DNA of 64,000 nucleotides, taken from assembly GCA_052400685.1 (NCBI GenBank), contig JBQTGJ010000001.1; one strand, given 5' to 3'. Positions within the stretch are counted from its first letter, which is position 1; each line of letters begins with the position of its first letter. This document shows positions 1 to 7,913 of the stretch, piece by piece. Below the pieces are notes generated by a model. It worked only from the letters and a program-made list of their open reading frames with translations. It ran no database searches and was not told where the DNA came from. The DNA is from CAZHHH01 sp052400685 (GTDB lineage Bacteria > Bacteroidota > Bacteroidia > Bacteroidales > Marinilabiliaceae). The position numbers and the translations under genes were made by a program.

Positions 1-89
1 ACAATTCCAGACAATCCATCAAAGCCATTTCGCATGTCAACAGTGCTGCAACACAGAAAGTATCGCAGATTAGCACTTAAACCAAGCAT
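1..89 (-). CDS. tnpB: IS66 family accessory protein TnpB (N-terminal part, cut by window edge)
   Basis: The reading frame opens at an ATG at 89 (minus strand) just after the stop of the upstream tnpA gene and runs off the window start. Its 29 visible residues include the segment TVDMRNGFDGLSGIV, which matches the conserved N-terminus of IS66 Orf2/TnpB proteins. In IS66 elements this protein is needed for transposition together with TnpA and the large TnpC. Only the start is visible, so integrity cannot be judged. Confidence 0.75.
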   Translation of the reverse strand, partial: MLGLSANLRYFLCCSTVDMRNGFDGLSGI

Positions 90-91
90 GA

Positions 92-388
92 CTAGTAAAT
101 TTTTATATGTATTCCTCCCGGTAATTCAATCTCCATCCGGATCGGCTGAACCTGATCATTCATATCTAAACCGGAACTGAGCTCTACAAAATCAGGCATC
201 ATAGATCGGGATGATTGAGTTGAAGTTTTTGTCGGCTGATCAACTTTCACTACTTCGTTGTATTGTTTTTTACACCAATAATTGAATGACTCATACTTAA
301 ATCCATGTTGATTTGCAAACGACTTGCGCGTCATACCTGATTCACGCCATTGTTCTACCATTGCAAACATTTTTTCTTTCTTGCTCAT
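92..388 (-). CDS. tnpA: IS66 family accessory protein TnpA
   Basis: A 98-residue protein with the helix-turn-helix type N-terminus of IS66 Orf1/TnpA: the sequence runs through WRESGMTRKSFANQHGF and then YWCKKQ, the usual pattern in this family. It is the first gene of the element and is followed after two bases by tnpB, the normal IS66 order. The role in transposition is inferred from the family. The length is typical and the frame is intact. Confidence 0.85.
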   Translation of the reverse strand: MSKKEKMFAMVEQWRESGMTRKSFANQHGFKYESFNYWCKKQYNEVVKVDQPTKTSTQSSRSMMPDFVELSSGLDMNDQVQPIRMEIELPGGIHIKIY

Positions 389-455
389 GTTTTTTTTGAT
401 GCAAAAATATTCCCGATCATCTAATTATGAAATATGCACGCAATGGGGTGGATAC

Positions 456-729
456 CCTAAAACAGGACTTTGAGCAATTGCCCATCCCCCTTTCCGAGAC
501 CGACTAATGGTGTGGTTACTTACCCATACAATTATGCCTCGTATTCCGTTCCTGTTCGTCAGTTCAGACTTTTGTAGGCTCGCTTACTTCACTGCATGAA
601 TCACTCCAAACCAGCTTGCGACTTACTAATGTTTCCCGGTGTTAACCAAGCACATAAGAGACTTGCACTCTCTGGACTTTCTCACTATAAAATGTGAAAA
701 TTTGTTTATATTTACCATTCAAGGCACAC
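456..729 (-). mobile_element. Group IIC intron, 5' (domain I) fragment
   Basis: On the minus strand this begins GTGTGCC at 729 and continues through a domain-I-like segment with AGTCCAGAGAGTGCAAGTCTC, CGCAAGCTGG and GAACAGGAACGGAATACGAG. I recognise this as the layout of group IIC introns. It differs at about one base from 7334-7607. It stops at 456 where the IS66-type element begins, so the rest of this intron is disrupted or lies left of the window. It sits next to attC-like sequence at 730, in the same register as the second copy. Confidence 0.7.
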
Positions 730-856
730 ACATTTTATAAATTCCATGGCGGCCTTAGTGGTACGCCAGCAGCGGATTTCCGCATGTTTTCCTTGTCCGT
801 ATGCGGACAGGAAGTCACCCGCAATCCGCCACGTAACTTATAATTTTCCGTTAGGC
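730..856 (+). other. attC recombination site (right part, split by intron)
   Basis: The segment from 730 contains ATAAATTCCATGGCGG and, near its right end, CCGCCACGTAACTTAT, which pair as imperfect inverted arms around a central palindromic loop region (TCCGCATG...TATGCGGA). It ends with the core GTTAGGC at 850-856. This is the architecture of an integron attC site. Its left core (RYYYA) lies beyond the intron and the insertion sequence. The GTTAGGCAAC core is the reverse complement of GTTGCCTAAT at 1990, the far end of the next cassette. Confidence 0.75.
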
Positions 857-875
857 AACATATAAACCCACAACT

Positions 876-1985
876 ATGGAAAATCCATTATCTAAAGAAG
901 AATACAGAAAAAGAGTAAATGAAAAAGAGTATCCAATAAGAGGAGATTACTTTCGTGACCAAACCGCTATAATACATTCGATGCCATATCGTAGGTTAAA
1001 ACACAAGACGCAAGTTTTTTTCTCGCCAGAGAATGACCATGTTTGCACTAGAATTGAACATGTTATGCATGTTGCAACGATTGGTGCAACAATATGTAAA
1101 GGATTAAATAATTTTGGATGGGATTTAAATGTTGAAATGGCATTTGCTATTGGATTAGGACATGATTTAGGACATGCCCCATTTGGTCATGCAGGAGAGA
1201 CCGCTCTAAATAGAAAATTGAATGCTGACTTTAAATTCGTTCATGAAGTAAATAGTTACAGAGTTGTTCAATATTTAGCAAACAAAGGAGAAGGGCTTAA
1301 TTTAACCTACGGCGTTAAAGATGGAATTATTAATCATAATGGAGAAAAGTTTGCTCAATATTTGAAACCATCAGAGTCTAAGAATGACTTAGATAAAATT
1401 AAAACAAGAGATTATTTTGCATCAAGTTACGAAGGAATTATAGTCAGATTTGCAGACAGTATCGCTTATTTAGGTAGAGATATTGAAGATGCAGTTTTGG
1501 CAAAATATATTACATTATCAGATATCCCCGAAACAATTCGAGATTATATAGGCAAATCAAATGGAGATATAATTAATTCCTTAACAATTGACTTAATAAA
1601 TAACTCAAAAGAGAGTGATAAAATAGGGTTCTCTGACGAAATGTTTGAAAAATTAAACATTTTAAAACAATTTAATTACCGAAATATCTATTTACATCCT
1701 GATATTTTAAAATATCGAAAAAAAGGAGAAAAAATCCTCGAAGAACTATTTGATTATTTGATAGATATTTATGATAACAATGGTCAAAATTACTCAAAAT
1801 ATACTTCTAGTGATTCTGACCTTGGTGTTAGTTTTGGTCGATATTTAGAAAAAATGAAGACTCTTTATGATAAAGAAAATAATATTCCAAGACAGATAGT
1901 TTGTGATTATATTGCTGGTATGACTGATAATTTTGCATTAGAGGCTTTTAAATCAATAAAACTTCCAAAAGCCATTAAATTTTAA
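876..1985 (+). CDS. dGTPase-like HD-domain phosphohydrolase
   Basis: A 369-residue HD-domain protein of the dGTP triphosphohydrolase family, which cuts dNTPs to nucleoside and triphosphate. Metal-binding residues are visible as H62 in RIEHVMHV, H96-D97 in GLGHDLGHAPFGHAGE, and a late Asp in ADSIAYLGRD. The N-terminal YRRLKHKTQVF matches the family's nucleotide-binding start. It is the only gene between paired cassette cores (GTTAGGCAAC at 850, GTTGCCTAAT at 1990), so it travels as one cassette. Family members can starve phages of dNTPs; a defence role is inferred from that and from the neighbours. The start ATG lies 20 bases after the core. Confidence 0.85.
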   Translation: MENPLSKEEYRKRVNEKEYPIRGDYFRDQTAIIHSMPYRRLKHKTQVFFSPENDHVCTRIEHVMHVATIGATICKGLNNFGWDLNVEMAFAIGLGHDLGHAPFGHAGETALNRKLNADFKFVHEVNSYRVVQYLANKGEGLNLTYGVKDGIINHNGEKFAQYLKPSESKNDLDKIKTRDYFASSYEGIIVRFADSIAYLGRDIEDAVLAKYITLSDIPETIRDYIGKSNGDIINSLTIDLINNSKESDKIGFSDEMFEKLNILKQFNYRNIYLHPDILKYRKKGEKILEELFDYLIDIYDNNGQNYSKYTSSDSDLGVSFGRYLEKMKTLYDKENNIPRQIVCDYIAGMTDNFALEAFKSIKLPKAIKF

Positions 1986-1989
1986 ATAC

Positions 1990-2320
1990 GTTGCCTAATA
2001 TATAGGAGTATGAGCGGTCGGCATGACCCAGCGATTACTCCAGGTTGAACCACATCCCGGTAGAACTACAACTAAATACTATGGACCTACTGCCGTTTTT
2101 TTATGTTTTTGAGAAAAATGCCCATGCTAGTCTTGTGCAGCTACCACGCCTAAGTTTATTTTCTCAATTTTTTTTTAATAGGCTTTAGTTTTAAGTATAT
2201 TAGGGGGTTGTTTTTGCGAAAACGATATGAATACTGTTTGTTGCCTTCGTTTGATAAACGATATATTAGGTAATTACTATTTAATGCGAGAAATGTTAAT
2301 AACGATATGAGTGTGTTAGC
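1990..2320 (+). other. Long composite attC-like junction (copy A)
   Basis: The region opens with GTTGCCTAATATATAGGAG, complementary to the core that starts this cassette, and ends with GTTAGCC at 2315, the start of the next. The first ~110 bases (AGTATGAGCGGTCGGCA...) and the last ~170 bases (TTGCGAAAACGATATG...) recur in copies at 3596, 10366 and partly 15836 and 28487. At ~330 bp it is far longer than usual attC sites of 60-140 bp, and its arms pair only weakly. No gene is seen in it. Confidence 0.6.
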
Positions 2321-2341
2321 CCACATTAAAAAAAATAAAAT

Positions 2342-3592
2342 ATGCCAACAATACAAAAGTTCATAAACGACGGAAATAAATACAAAGTCGACCATACTTA
2401 CCAGAGACCAGTTGACGCTTGGTCTAAATTGGACAAGCAATGTCTAATTGATACTGTATTAAAAGGAGAACCTATTCCAATCTTCTTTATGAATTATAAA
2501 TCAGGCGAAGATAAATTTTATATTGTAGATGGACAACAACGACTTCATTGTATTCAAGAATTTTATGACAATAAATTATCCTTAAATAAGAAATTCTCTG
2601 GAGAAGATAATCACGGATTAACTTTCAATGGAGAGAAAGCATTATCTGATAACCAAAAAGAGACTTTTCTAAATTACAATTTAACCTTTCACGTTATGGA
2701 GGACTATGATGATGAAAGAGTTAGATTAATATTCTCAAGACTTCAACGTGGTAAACCTTTACAGCTTGGAGAAAGATTAAATGCGAATCCTGGTACCATT
2801 GTAGAATGTATGCGAGAAATTGCTAATCACAATTTTATGAAATATTCAATTGGAATTTCACAAAATAGGTATGGTGTTTATCCAGATGCAGCAAGAATCT
2901 TATTTTATGAAATGTATGGTTCTAAGCAAATGGGTTCTAATGAATTATATAATTTCTTTGACCAGCATAAAGAATTGGAAAAAAATTCTAAAGAATACAA
3001 AAACGCAATAGGTGTATTAAATTTTCTCGAAAAATGCTTCCCAAAAAACCCCGGGAATTATAAATATCTTGAAAAACATGCGTGGGTAATTGCTCTTTAC
3101 ACAATGGTTAGAGATTTAAAAATTGGATATTCACTCAAAGGACAAGAAGAAAATTTAAGAACATTTATAAAATCATTCCACTCCAAGGTATATGACGAAT
3201 CTTTTAGAGGTTCAAAAGCTAATTATCAAAGATTTTATGATAACGTAAGAGGTGGTTGGTCAGAAAAAATATTAACTCTTCGCAAAAAAATTCTAATTGA
3301 TGAATTTTTAGCCAAATACAATGTTTCGGAATTGGATGATAGACGACAAATAAATGATGAAGAAAAAATTAACGCATTTAGAAAAGCAGGCGGTAAATGT
3401 GAATATCCAAATTGCGAAATAGAGTTCAAAGACTACAAAGAAGCCGAATATCACCATAAAGAGATGTATGCAAAAGGAGGAAAATCCGAATTAGACAACA
3501 TTATGGTTCTTTGTACTAAATGCCACGACAAAATTCACGGAAAAGAACATATTGAAAGTGACTTGGTAGAAGAATACGAAGAAATAGAATAA
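2342..3592 (+). CDS. DUF262 / HNH nuclease protein (GmrSD-like)
   Basis: A 416-residue protein with an N-terminal DUF262 (ParB/Srx-like) domain, marked by FYIVDGQQR at about residues 59-67, and a C-terminal HNH nuclease with paired CxxC-type metal ligands and YHH...N...CHDKIH at about residues 350-402. This is the domain order of DUF262-HNH proteins related to the type IV restriction enzyme GmrSD. DUF262 usually uses nucleotide to drive restriction of modified DNA; the target here is unknown. It fills a single cassette between GTTAGCCCA (2315) and TGGGCTAAT (3596). A phage-defence role is an inference. Confidence 0.82.
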   Translation: MPTIQKFINDGNKYKVDHTYQRPVDAWSKLDKQCLIDTVLKGEPIPIFFMNYKSGEDKFYIVDGQQRLHCIQEFYDNKLSLNKKFSGEDNHGLTFNGEKALSDNQKETFLNYNLTFHVMEDYDDERVRLIFSRLQRGKPLQLGERLNANPGTIVECMREIANHNFMKYSIGISQNRYGVYPDAARILFYEMYGSKQMGSNELYNFFDQHKELEKNSKEYKNAIGVLNFLEKCFPKNPGNYKYLEKHAWVIALYTMVRDLKIGYSLKGQEENLRTFIKSFHSKVYDESFRGSKANYQRFYDNVRGGWSEKILTLRKKILIDEFLAKYNVSELDDRRQINDEEKINAFRKAGGKCEYPNCEIEFKDYKEAEYHHKEMYAKGGKSELDNIMVLCTKCHDKIHGKEHIESDLVEEYEEIE

Positions 3593-3595
3593 CGA

Positions 3596-3931
3596 TGGGC
3601 TAATATAATAGGAGTATGAGCGGTCGGCACGACCCAGCGATTACTTCAGGTTGAACGACATTCCGGTAGAGCTACAACAAAATACTATGGACCTACTATC
3701 GTTTTTTTATGTTTTTGGGAAGAATGCCCCTGCTAGTCTTGTGCAGCTACCACGACTAAGTTTATTCTCTCAATTTAATTTTTAATACGCTTTAGTTTTC
3801 AGTATATTAGAGGGTTGTTTTTGCGAAAACGACATGAAGTCTGTTTATAAAGATGTTTTCGTTTGATAAAGATATATTAGGTAATTGCTATTTAATGCGA
3901 GAAATGTTATTGACGATATGTGGGCGTTGGC
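3596..3931 (+). other. Long composite attC-like junction (copy B)
   Basis: It starts TGGGCTAATATAATAGGAG, the complement of the core at 2315, and ends at GTTGGC (3926), the start of the next cassette. It is highly similar over its length to copy A at 1990-2320, including the GGTCGGCACGACCCAGCG block and the GATATATTAGGTAATT block near the right end. No coding sequence is evident. Confidence 0.6.
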
Positions 3932-3975
3932 AACAACCTTTACGCAAAATCAGCATAAGAAAAATAAATAATTGA

Positions 3976-4425
3976 ATGAGTAGTAAAAAGAATAATAAGA
4001 AAAGAATAACAACAAGACTGACCATTGTTTATAAGTTTATTCTACCTGTTATTTTAATTGGAATTTTAGTTGCTTTGAATCTAGCAATTAAAGAAGTCGC
4101 TAGCAAGACAGATTTGATCGTCATAAATTGTTTATGTTTGATCATGATGACCATAGGATATTTACCAATGTTGAATATCAAAAAGGTACATATTGACTCA
4201 AAGAAGGTTTATTGTTCTAATTATTTTTCGGAAAAAGAATATGAACTGAAGTCAATCATAAAAGTGAAAAGGTGGTTAATTTTTCATTACCGAATTTTTC
4301 TTGAAAAAGAAGGAAAAATTAAGAAAATTAAATTTTTACCGTTTGAATTCTTAAGGCTAGATTATTTATTAAAAAAACCAGATTCAATAGTCAAATTAGA
4401 ACGAAGAATAGATTCGTTAAAATAA
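3976..4425 (+). CDS. Small membrane protein of unknown function
   Basis: A 149-residue protein that I do not recognise. Residues ~14-35 and ~45-67 form two hydrophobic segments with a short polar link, so both ends are probably cytoplasmic. The remaining ~80 residues are basic and strand-rich (VHIDSKKVYCSNYF, IFLEKEGKIKKIKF), which resembles the membrane-anchored PH-like layout of some bacterial proteins; that is only a shape comparison. It is the single gene of a cassette bounded by GTTGGCAAC (3926) and GTTGCCAAC (4434). The ATG at 3976 is the first in frame after the core. Confidence 0.6.
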   Translation: MSSKKNNKKRITTRLTIVYKFILPVILIGILVALNLAIKEVASKTDLIVINCLCLIMMTIGYLPMLNIKKVHIDSKKVYCSNYFSEKEYELKSIIKVKRWLIFHYRIFLEKEGKIKKIKFLPFEFLRLDYLLKKPDSIVKLERRIDSLK

Positions 4426-4433
4426 AAAAGGCA

Positions 4434-4568
4434 GTTGCCAACATGTGGTAATAAGGCATTGGCGGGTTCGTGCCGATTCGACAGGTCGAATCTCGTGCTT
4501 GCTTCTGCTCGGTCAGACAGATTGACTCTCGTCAATCCGCCACGACCTCATACCACTGTACGTTAGCA
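4434..4568 (+). other. attC site of standard size
   Basis: This 135-bp site begins with GTTGCCAAC, the exact complement of the cassette start core GTTGGCAAC at 3926, and ends with GTTAGCA at 4562. The inner arms ATGTGGTA...TTGGCGG and CCGCCACGACCTCATACCAC pair as imperfect inverted repeats, and the centre holds further palindromes (GATTCGACAGGTCGAATC). This is the clearest complete attC in the window and supports reading the region as an integron array. Confidence 0.82.
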
Positions 4569-4631
4569 CCCATGAACAGCAATTCAAACATATTAAATAT
4601 GGATTTTAAAAGTTTACTATAATAAATTAAA

Positions 4632-5348
4632 ATGATGAGAAAGAATTTTGTAAAGTTAATTTTCCTTCTGTTAATATTTTCTAGTTGTGAAAAGACCGAG
4701 ATAAAACAAATTGAACTCAAAGGAACAATAGAAGGGCAGATGTATGTTTATAATGAGTTTGGAGAAAATAATGATGACTTTGAAAACATTAATGTTGTAC
4801 TTGATGATGGAAACACAAAATTTTCAACTACAGTTAATAGTAATAATGAATTTTTGATAGATAATATTCCAACAGGTACTTATGACCTGATTTTTTCTAA
4901 AGAAGGATATTACGTTTATCAAATTCAGGGATTACAAATCGTTGGAGGTGATGAACCTCTCCATACTTCTGGCTATTTGATAGAAGAAACAAGTACAACA
5001 ATTGAAAATATTAGTATAGAATTAGATGCTGTTAATAACCTCTATCTTAAAAGCACTGTAAATCATAACGGTGATTATGCTCTAATAAGATACTTTTTAC
5101 ATAATCAAGAGAATGTATCTGATTCAAATTATATAGAAGCAGGAACATTGATTTTTGATGGTGAAAGTGGATCCCAAATAGCTTGCAATATGTATAGCAA
5201 TACAAGCAGTTACTCTTCGGGAAGTGAGGTTTATATTATTGCTTATGGCTGTCCAATAGTTAGCATTGGCTATTATGATATTTTGTCAAATCGCAATATC
5301 TGGCCGGTTGGAGAACCATCTAACGTAACAAGAATAACAATACCATAA
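4632..5348 (+). CDS. Lipoprotein with carboxypeptidase-regulatory-like domain (paralog 1 of 3)
   Basis: A 238-residue lipoprotein: the signal sequence ends in a lipobox (IFSSC). Residues ~30-115 resemble the beta-sandwich of carboxypeptidase regulatory-like domains, with the typical turn NIPTGTYDLIFSKEGY followed by IVGGDEP. The C-terminal half has no assignable domain. It starts a run of three paralogous genes (gaps of 14 and 33 bases), all inside one cassette bounded by GTTAGCACCC and GGGTGCTA. The product is probably anchored in the outer membrane or periplasm. Function unknown. Confidence 0.7.
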   Translation: MMRKNFVKLIFLLLIFSSCEKTEIKQIELKGTIEGQMYVYNEFGENNDDFENINVVLDDGNTKFSTTVNSNNEFLIDNIPTGTYDLIFSKEGYYVYQIQGLQIVGGDEPLHTSGYLIEETSTTIENISIELDAVNNLYLKSTVNHNGDYALIRYFLHNQENVSDSNYIEAGTLIFDGESGSQIACNMYSNTSSYSSGSEVYIIAYGCPIVSIGYYDILSNRNIWPVGEPSNVTRITIP

Positions 5349-5362
5349 TAAAATAACTAACT

Positions 5363-6127
5363 ATGAATATTTACAAAAGAAATAGTAGAATATTATTCTT
5401 TTCTTTTTTCATATTATTGATAAATAATGCGTGTGAAAAAAATGTTGAATACGAAAAATTATCTGGCCAGTTAGTTGGCTATGTCCAACTATTCGATAAT
5501 AAACGTATCCTTTTGTCCGATAATAGTGGTGTTGAAATTACTTTAGAGGGAAGTAGTTCAGAAATAAAAGTCTATACTAATGAAAGTGGACAATATGTTA
5601 TTGACAATTTAGAAACTGGCACTTATAATATTCTTTTCAATAAAGACGGTTATGGACAATACAAAATATATGGTAAGCCTTTTGTCGGTGGAAATAAACC
5701 AACAACACTTGGTCAAAGGTATTTATATCAATTTATAGATTGTCAAATAGATAATGTGCAGATTACGGAGATAGAAGATGCTTATTATCCAAGTGTTTTT
5801 GTAACCGCAAATGCTTTAAACCAAAACGAACATCCTTATCCTTGGTGCCGTTATTATTTAAGCAATAAACAAACCGTTTCATATGAAAATTATATCTCAA
5901 GCACTGCTGACCACTTATTTTATGATTCGGGTGATTTTAATTTTATATTATATATTGATACACTTCAATTTCCAACAGGTTCCGAATTATATTTAATTAT
6001 GTATCCAGCAATAAGCAGTTATGAATATAATTATACTGATATAAACACAGGGAAAGAAATTTATACAACAGTTAATTATAATAACCCATCCAATGTGGCA
6101 AGTATTATAATTCCAGAATTTGAATAA
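5363..6127 (+). CDS. Lipoprotein with carboxypeptidase-regulatory-like domain (paralog 2 of 3)
   Basis: A 254-residue lipoprotein with lipobox INNAC. It shares the plan of its neighbours: a regulatory-like beta-sandwich with NLETGTYNILFNKDGYGQY followed by FVGGNKP, then a C-terminal domain rich in Tyr and Asn. It follows the first paralog by 14 bases, so co-transcription is likely. The conserved VGGxxP and GTYxxxFxKxGY turns show that the genes arose by tandem duplication. No enzymatic motif is seen. Confidence 0.7.
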   Translation: MNIYKRNSRILFFSFFILLINNACEKNVEYEKLSGQLVGYVQLFDNKRILLSDNSGVEITLEGSSSEIKVYTNESGQYVIDNLETGTYNILFNKDGYGQYKIYGKPFVGGNKPTTLGQRYLYQFIDCQIDNVQITEIEDAYYPSVFVTANALNQNEHPYPWCRYYLSNKQTVSYENYISSTADHLFYDSGDFNFILYIDTLQFPTGSELYLIMYPAISSYEYNYTDINTGKEIYTTVNYNNPSNVASIIIPEFE

Positions 6128-6160
6128 TTGTTTGCAAATTAAAATAAAACAAAACAAAGA

Positions 6161-6898
6161 ATGAAAACTGTAAAAACATTAATTATACTGAATCTCTTCA
6201 TTTTTTTATTCGGTTGTGATAAGAGTGATGACAACCTATCATTTAGCGGAGAAATTATTGGCTTTGTTAATTTAATTGATAATAACGGTGTCGAAATTGA
6301 AGATAAAAGTAGTGTCAAAGTTTCAATTGAAGGTAGTGGTAATTCGGTAATTACTGATGAAGATGGCCGTTTTGAATTAACCAATGTTAAAGCCGGGACT
6401 TACAATATAATTTATGATAAAGCAGATTATGGATTATATAAACTCTTTAGTTACCAATTTATAGGAGGCGATGTACCTGCTTTTATTGATATTAAAGAAT
6501 TATACGAACTTCCAAATGTGGAATTTGTAAATTTGGATATGGCATATACAGATGAAGGTACTGTATTTTCCAATAACGGGATTAATTTTTTTTTTGAAAC
6601 AACAGAGACGTATAATATTCGATTTACAGCATTCTTTGATCATAGCGAAGATGTATCAAAATCAAATTATGATTATAAATTTACATATAGCACTTATTCT
6701 TTTTCCTCTCCATTGACTGAATTTTTAACATATGTAGGAATAGATAATTCTCCTTATACGAAAGGGGAGACTGTTTATATTAAAGTGTATTTCTGTAATT
6801 TTTATGAAGATAATATGGTTTATGATTATGATATTGAGGATTACATGTACACAAGTTATATAGAGGCTTCTGATGTAATAAAATTTACTATTCAATAG
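6161..6898 (+). CDS. Lipoprotein with carboxypeptidase-regulatory-like domain (paralog 3 of 3)
   Basis: A 245-residue lipoprotein with lipobox LFGC and an Asp/Ser-rich linker. The domain turn reads NVKAGTYNIIYDKADYGLY followed by FIGGDVP, which ties it to the two upstream genes. The C-terminal half differs more than the N-terminal half, as if the recognition end has diverged. It is the last gene of its cassette. Exported location is clear; function is not known. Confidence 0.7.
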   Translation: MKTVKTLIILNLFIFLFGCDKSDDNLSFSGEIIGFVNLIDNNGVEIEDKSSVKVSIEGSGNSVITDEDGRFELTNVKAGTYNIIYDKADYGLYKLFSYQFIGGDVPAFIDIKELYELPNVEFVNLDMAYTDEGTVFSNNGINFFFETTETYNIRFTAFFDHSEDVSKSNYDYKFTYSTYSFSSPLTEFLTYVGIDNSPYTKGETVYIKVYFCNFYEDNMVYDYDIEDYMYTSYIEASDVIKFTIQ

Positions 6899-6915
6899 TA
6901 AAATATATCCTAATT

Positions 6916-7059
6916 AGACTCTGTCCATAAACTAAGTGTTTGAAATATAAAGTTCAAATTTAAGGCCTGTGAAGTCATAAAAATCAAGGAGTTTACTTTT
7001 CGTAAATGACTGTTTTTATGACAAGCATAACGCAGAAGTTGACTTTATAGACAAACACT
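6916..7059. mobile_element. MITE-like element
   Basis: A 144-bp element with imperfect terminal inverted repeats (AGACTCTGTCCATAAA at the left; TTTATAGACAAACACT at the right) flanked on both sides by AATT. It has no coding capacity. Close relatives lie at 28264-28481 and 46927-47070, and diverged ones at 42138-42281 and perhaps 34257-34402. Inside is a short hairpin (TTTACTTTTCGTAAA). It lies in the 3' part of the lipoprotein cassette. Confidence 0.65.
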
Positions 7060-7104
7060 AATTACTGTTGTTAAAAGGCAACATAGATCAATGTAAAAAA
7101 TCAC

Positions 7105-7734
7105 GGGTGCTAATCGAGTAGGCTCTCCGCTAGGCTTTTAGCCTGGCGGAGAGCCTCTCACACCACCGACCGTACGCGAGCTCTGCTCCCACCTTTCGTT
7201 TTAAATATTCACAGGATATTTTTCACTCGGGTGCATATACGGCGGTTCGTACCTTGATGGGTTAAGCGACAAATGAAGTTCCGGCATAGATATGTAATCG
7301 CGTCTCTTTAGTCTTGAAATAGTTATAGTTGTTCCTAAAACAGGACTTTGAGCAATTGCCCATCCCCCTTTCCGAGACCGACTAATGGTGTGGTTACTTA
7401 CCCATACAATTATGCCTCGTATTCCGTTCCTGTTCGTCAGTTCAGACTTTTGTAGGCTCGCTTACTTCACTGCATCAATCACTCCAAACCAGCTTGCGAC
7501 TTACTAATGTTTCCCGGTGTTAACCAAGCACATAAGAGACTTGCACTCTCTGGACTTTCTCACTATAAAATGTGAAAATTTGTTTATATTTACCATTCAA
7601 GGCACACACAATGTGTCATACGTAATGGCGGGGAAAGCAGTAAATATCAAGGTTTGTGGCTCGCATCAACGCTATATCGGTTTGATAGCGAGAAGCTCCG
7701 AAGTCCGCCACTACGCATACACTCGACGTTGTGT
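7105..7734 (+). other. attC site interrupted by a group II intron
   Basis: The left part GGGTGCTA (7105-7112) and the right part starting ACAATGTGTCATACG (7608) join to GGGTGCTAACAATG once the intron is removed. This restores a core that complements GTTAGCACCC at 4562 exactly. The inner arms GTCATACGTAATGGCGG and CCGCCACTACGCATAC pair, and the site ends with GTTGTGT at 7728. Size without the intron is about 135 bp. Confidence 0.78.
7113..7607 (-). mobile_element. ORF-less group IIC (attC-type) intron
   Basis: On the minus strand this 495-nt segment starts GTGTGCC and ends CTACTCGAT. It has a domain-I-like 5' part, then GAACCGCCGTATATG...CGTACGGTCGGTGGTGTGAG as a domain-V-like hairpin and a final GC-rich stem (GGCTCTCCGC...GCGGAGAGCC) as domain VI. 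No reverse transcriptase is encoded. The boundaries are set by the attC core that is restored on removal. The domain V tip carries roughly 50 extra bases, so self-splicing is doubtful. Confidence 0.75.
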
Positions 7735-7760
7735 TTAATGCTGAAAGAGACCGTGCAAAT

Positions 7761-7840
7761 GCCCACCCACAAACAACACATTTAAAAATCTCATTGGCTT
7801 TCCCACTACCAAAATTTTTAAAAGAGTTGTTTTTTTGGCA
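7761..7840. repeat. Dispersed cassette-leader repeat (ACAACACATTT...GAGTTGTTTTTT)
   Basis: The segment runs from CCCACCCACAAACAACACATT to AAAAGAGTTGTTTTTTTGG. The AACAAC and GTTGTT ends can pair as a stem. The same framing sequence occurs at 10862-10943 and in weaker form at 26801-26882, each near a cassette boundary or operon end. No coding function is evident. The 173 bases before the next gene hold little else. Confidence 0.5.
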
Positions 7841-7913
7841 ACGCAAAAAGAAATCGTAGTATAAATTTGAGATTCACACCAAATGGAGGTATATTGCTCG
7901 AAATATTTCTAAG

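Larger units (their letters stand above)
1..455 (-). mobile_element. End of an IS66-family insertion sequence
   Basis: This stretch carries the first two small genes of an IS66-type element on the minus strand and ends abruptly at 455/456, where a group II intron sequence that is intact elsewhere (7334 onward) resumes. Read on the minus strand the end begins GTATCCACCCCATTG, and a GTA-type terminus fits the family. The element therefore appears to have inserted into the intron. The main transposase gene and the other end lie left of the window. Confidence 0.75.

Noticed and set aside
7517..7846. Short frames on both strands across the attC/intron junction
   Set aside because: They overlap the structured attC and intron sequence and show no protein-like pattern.
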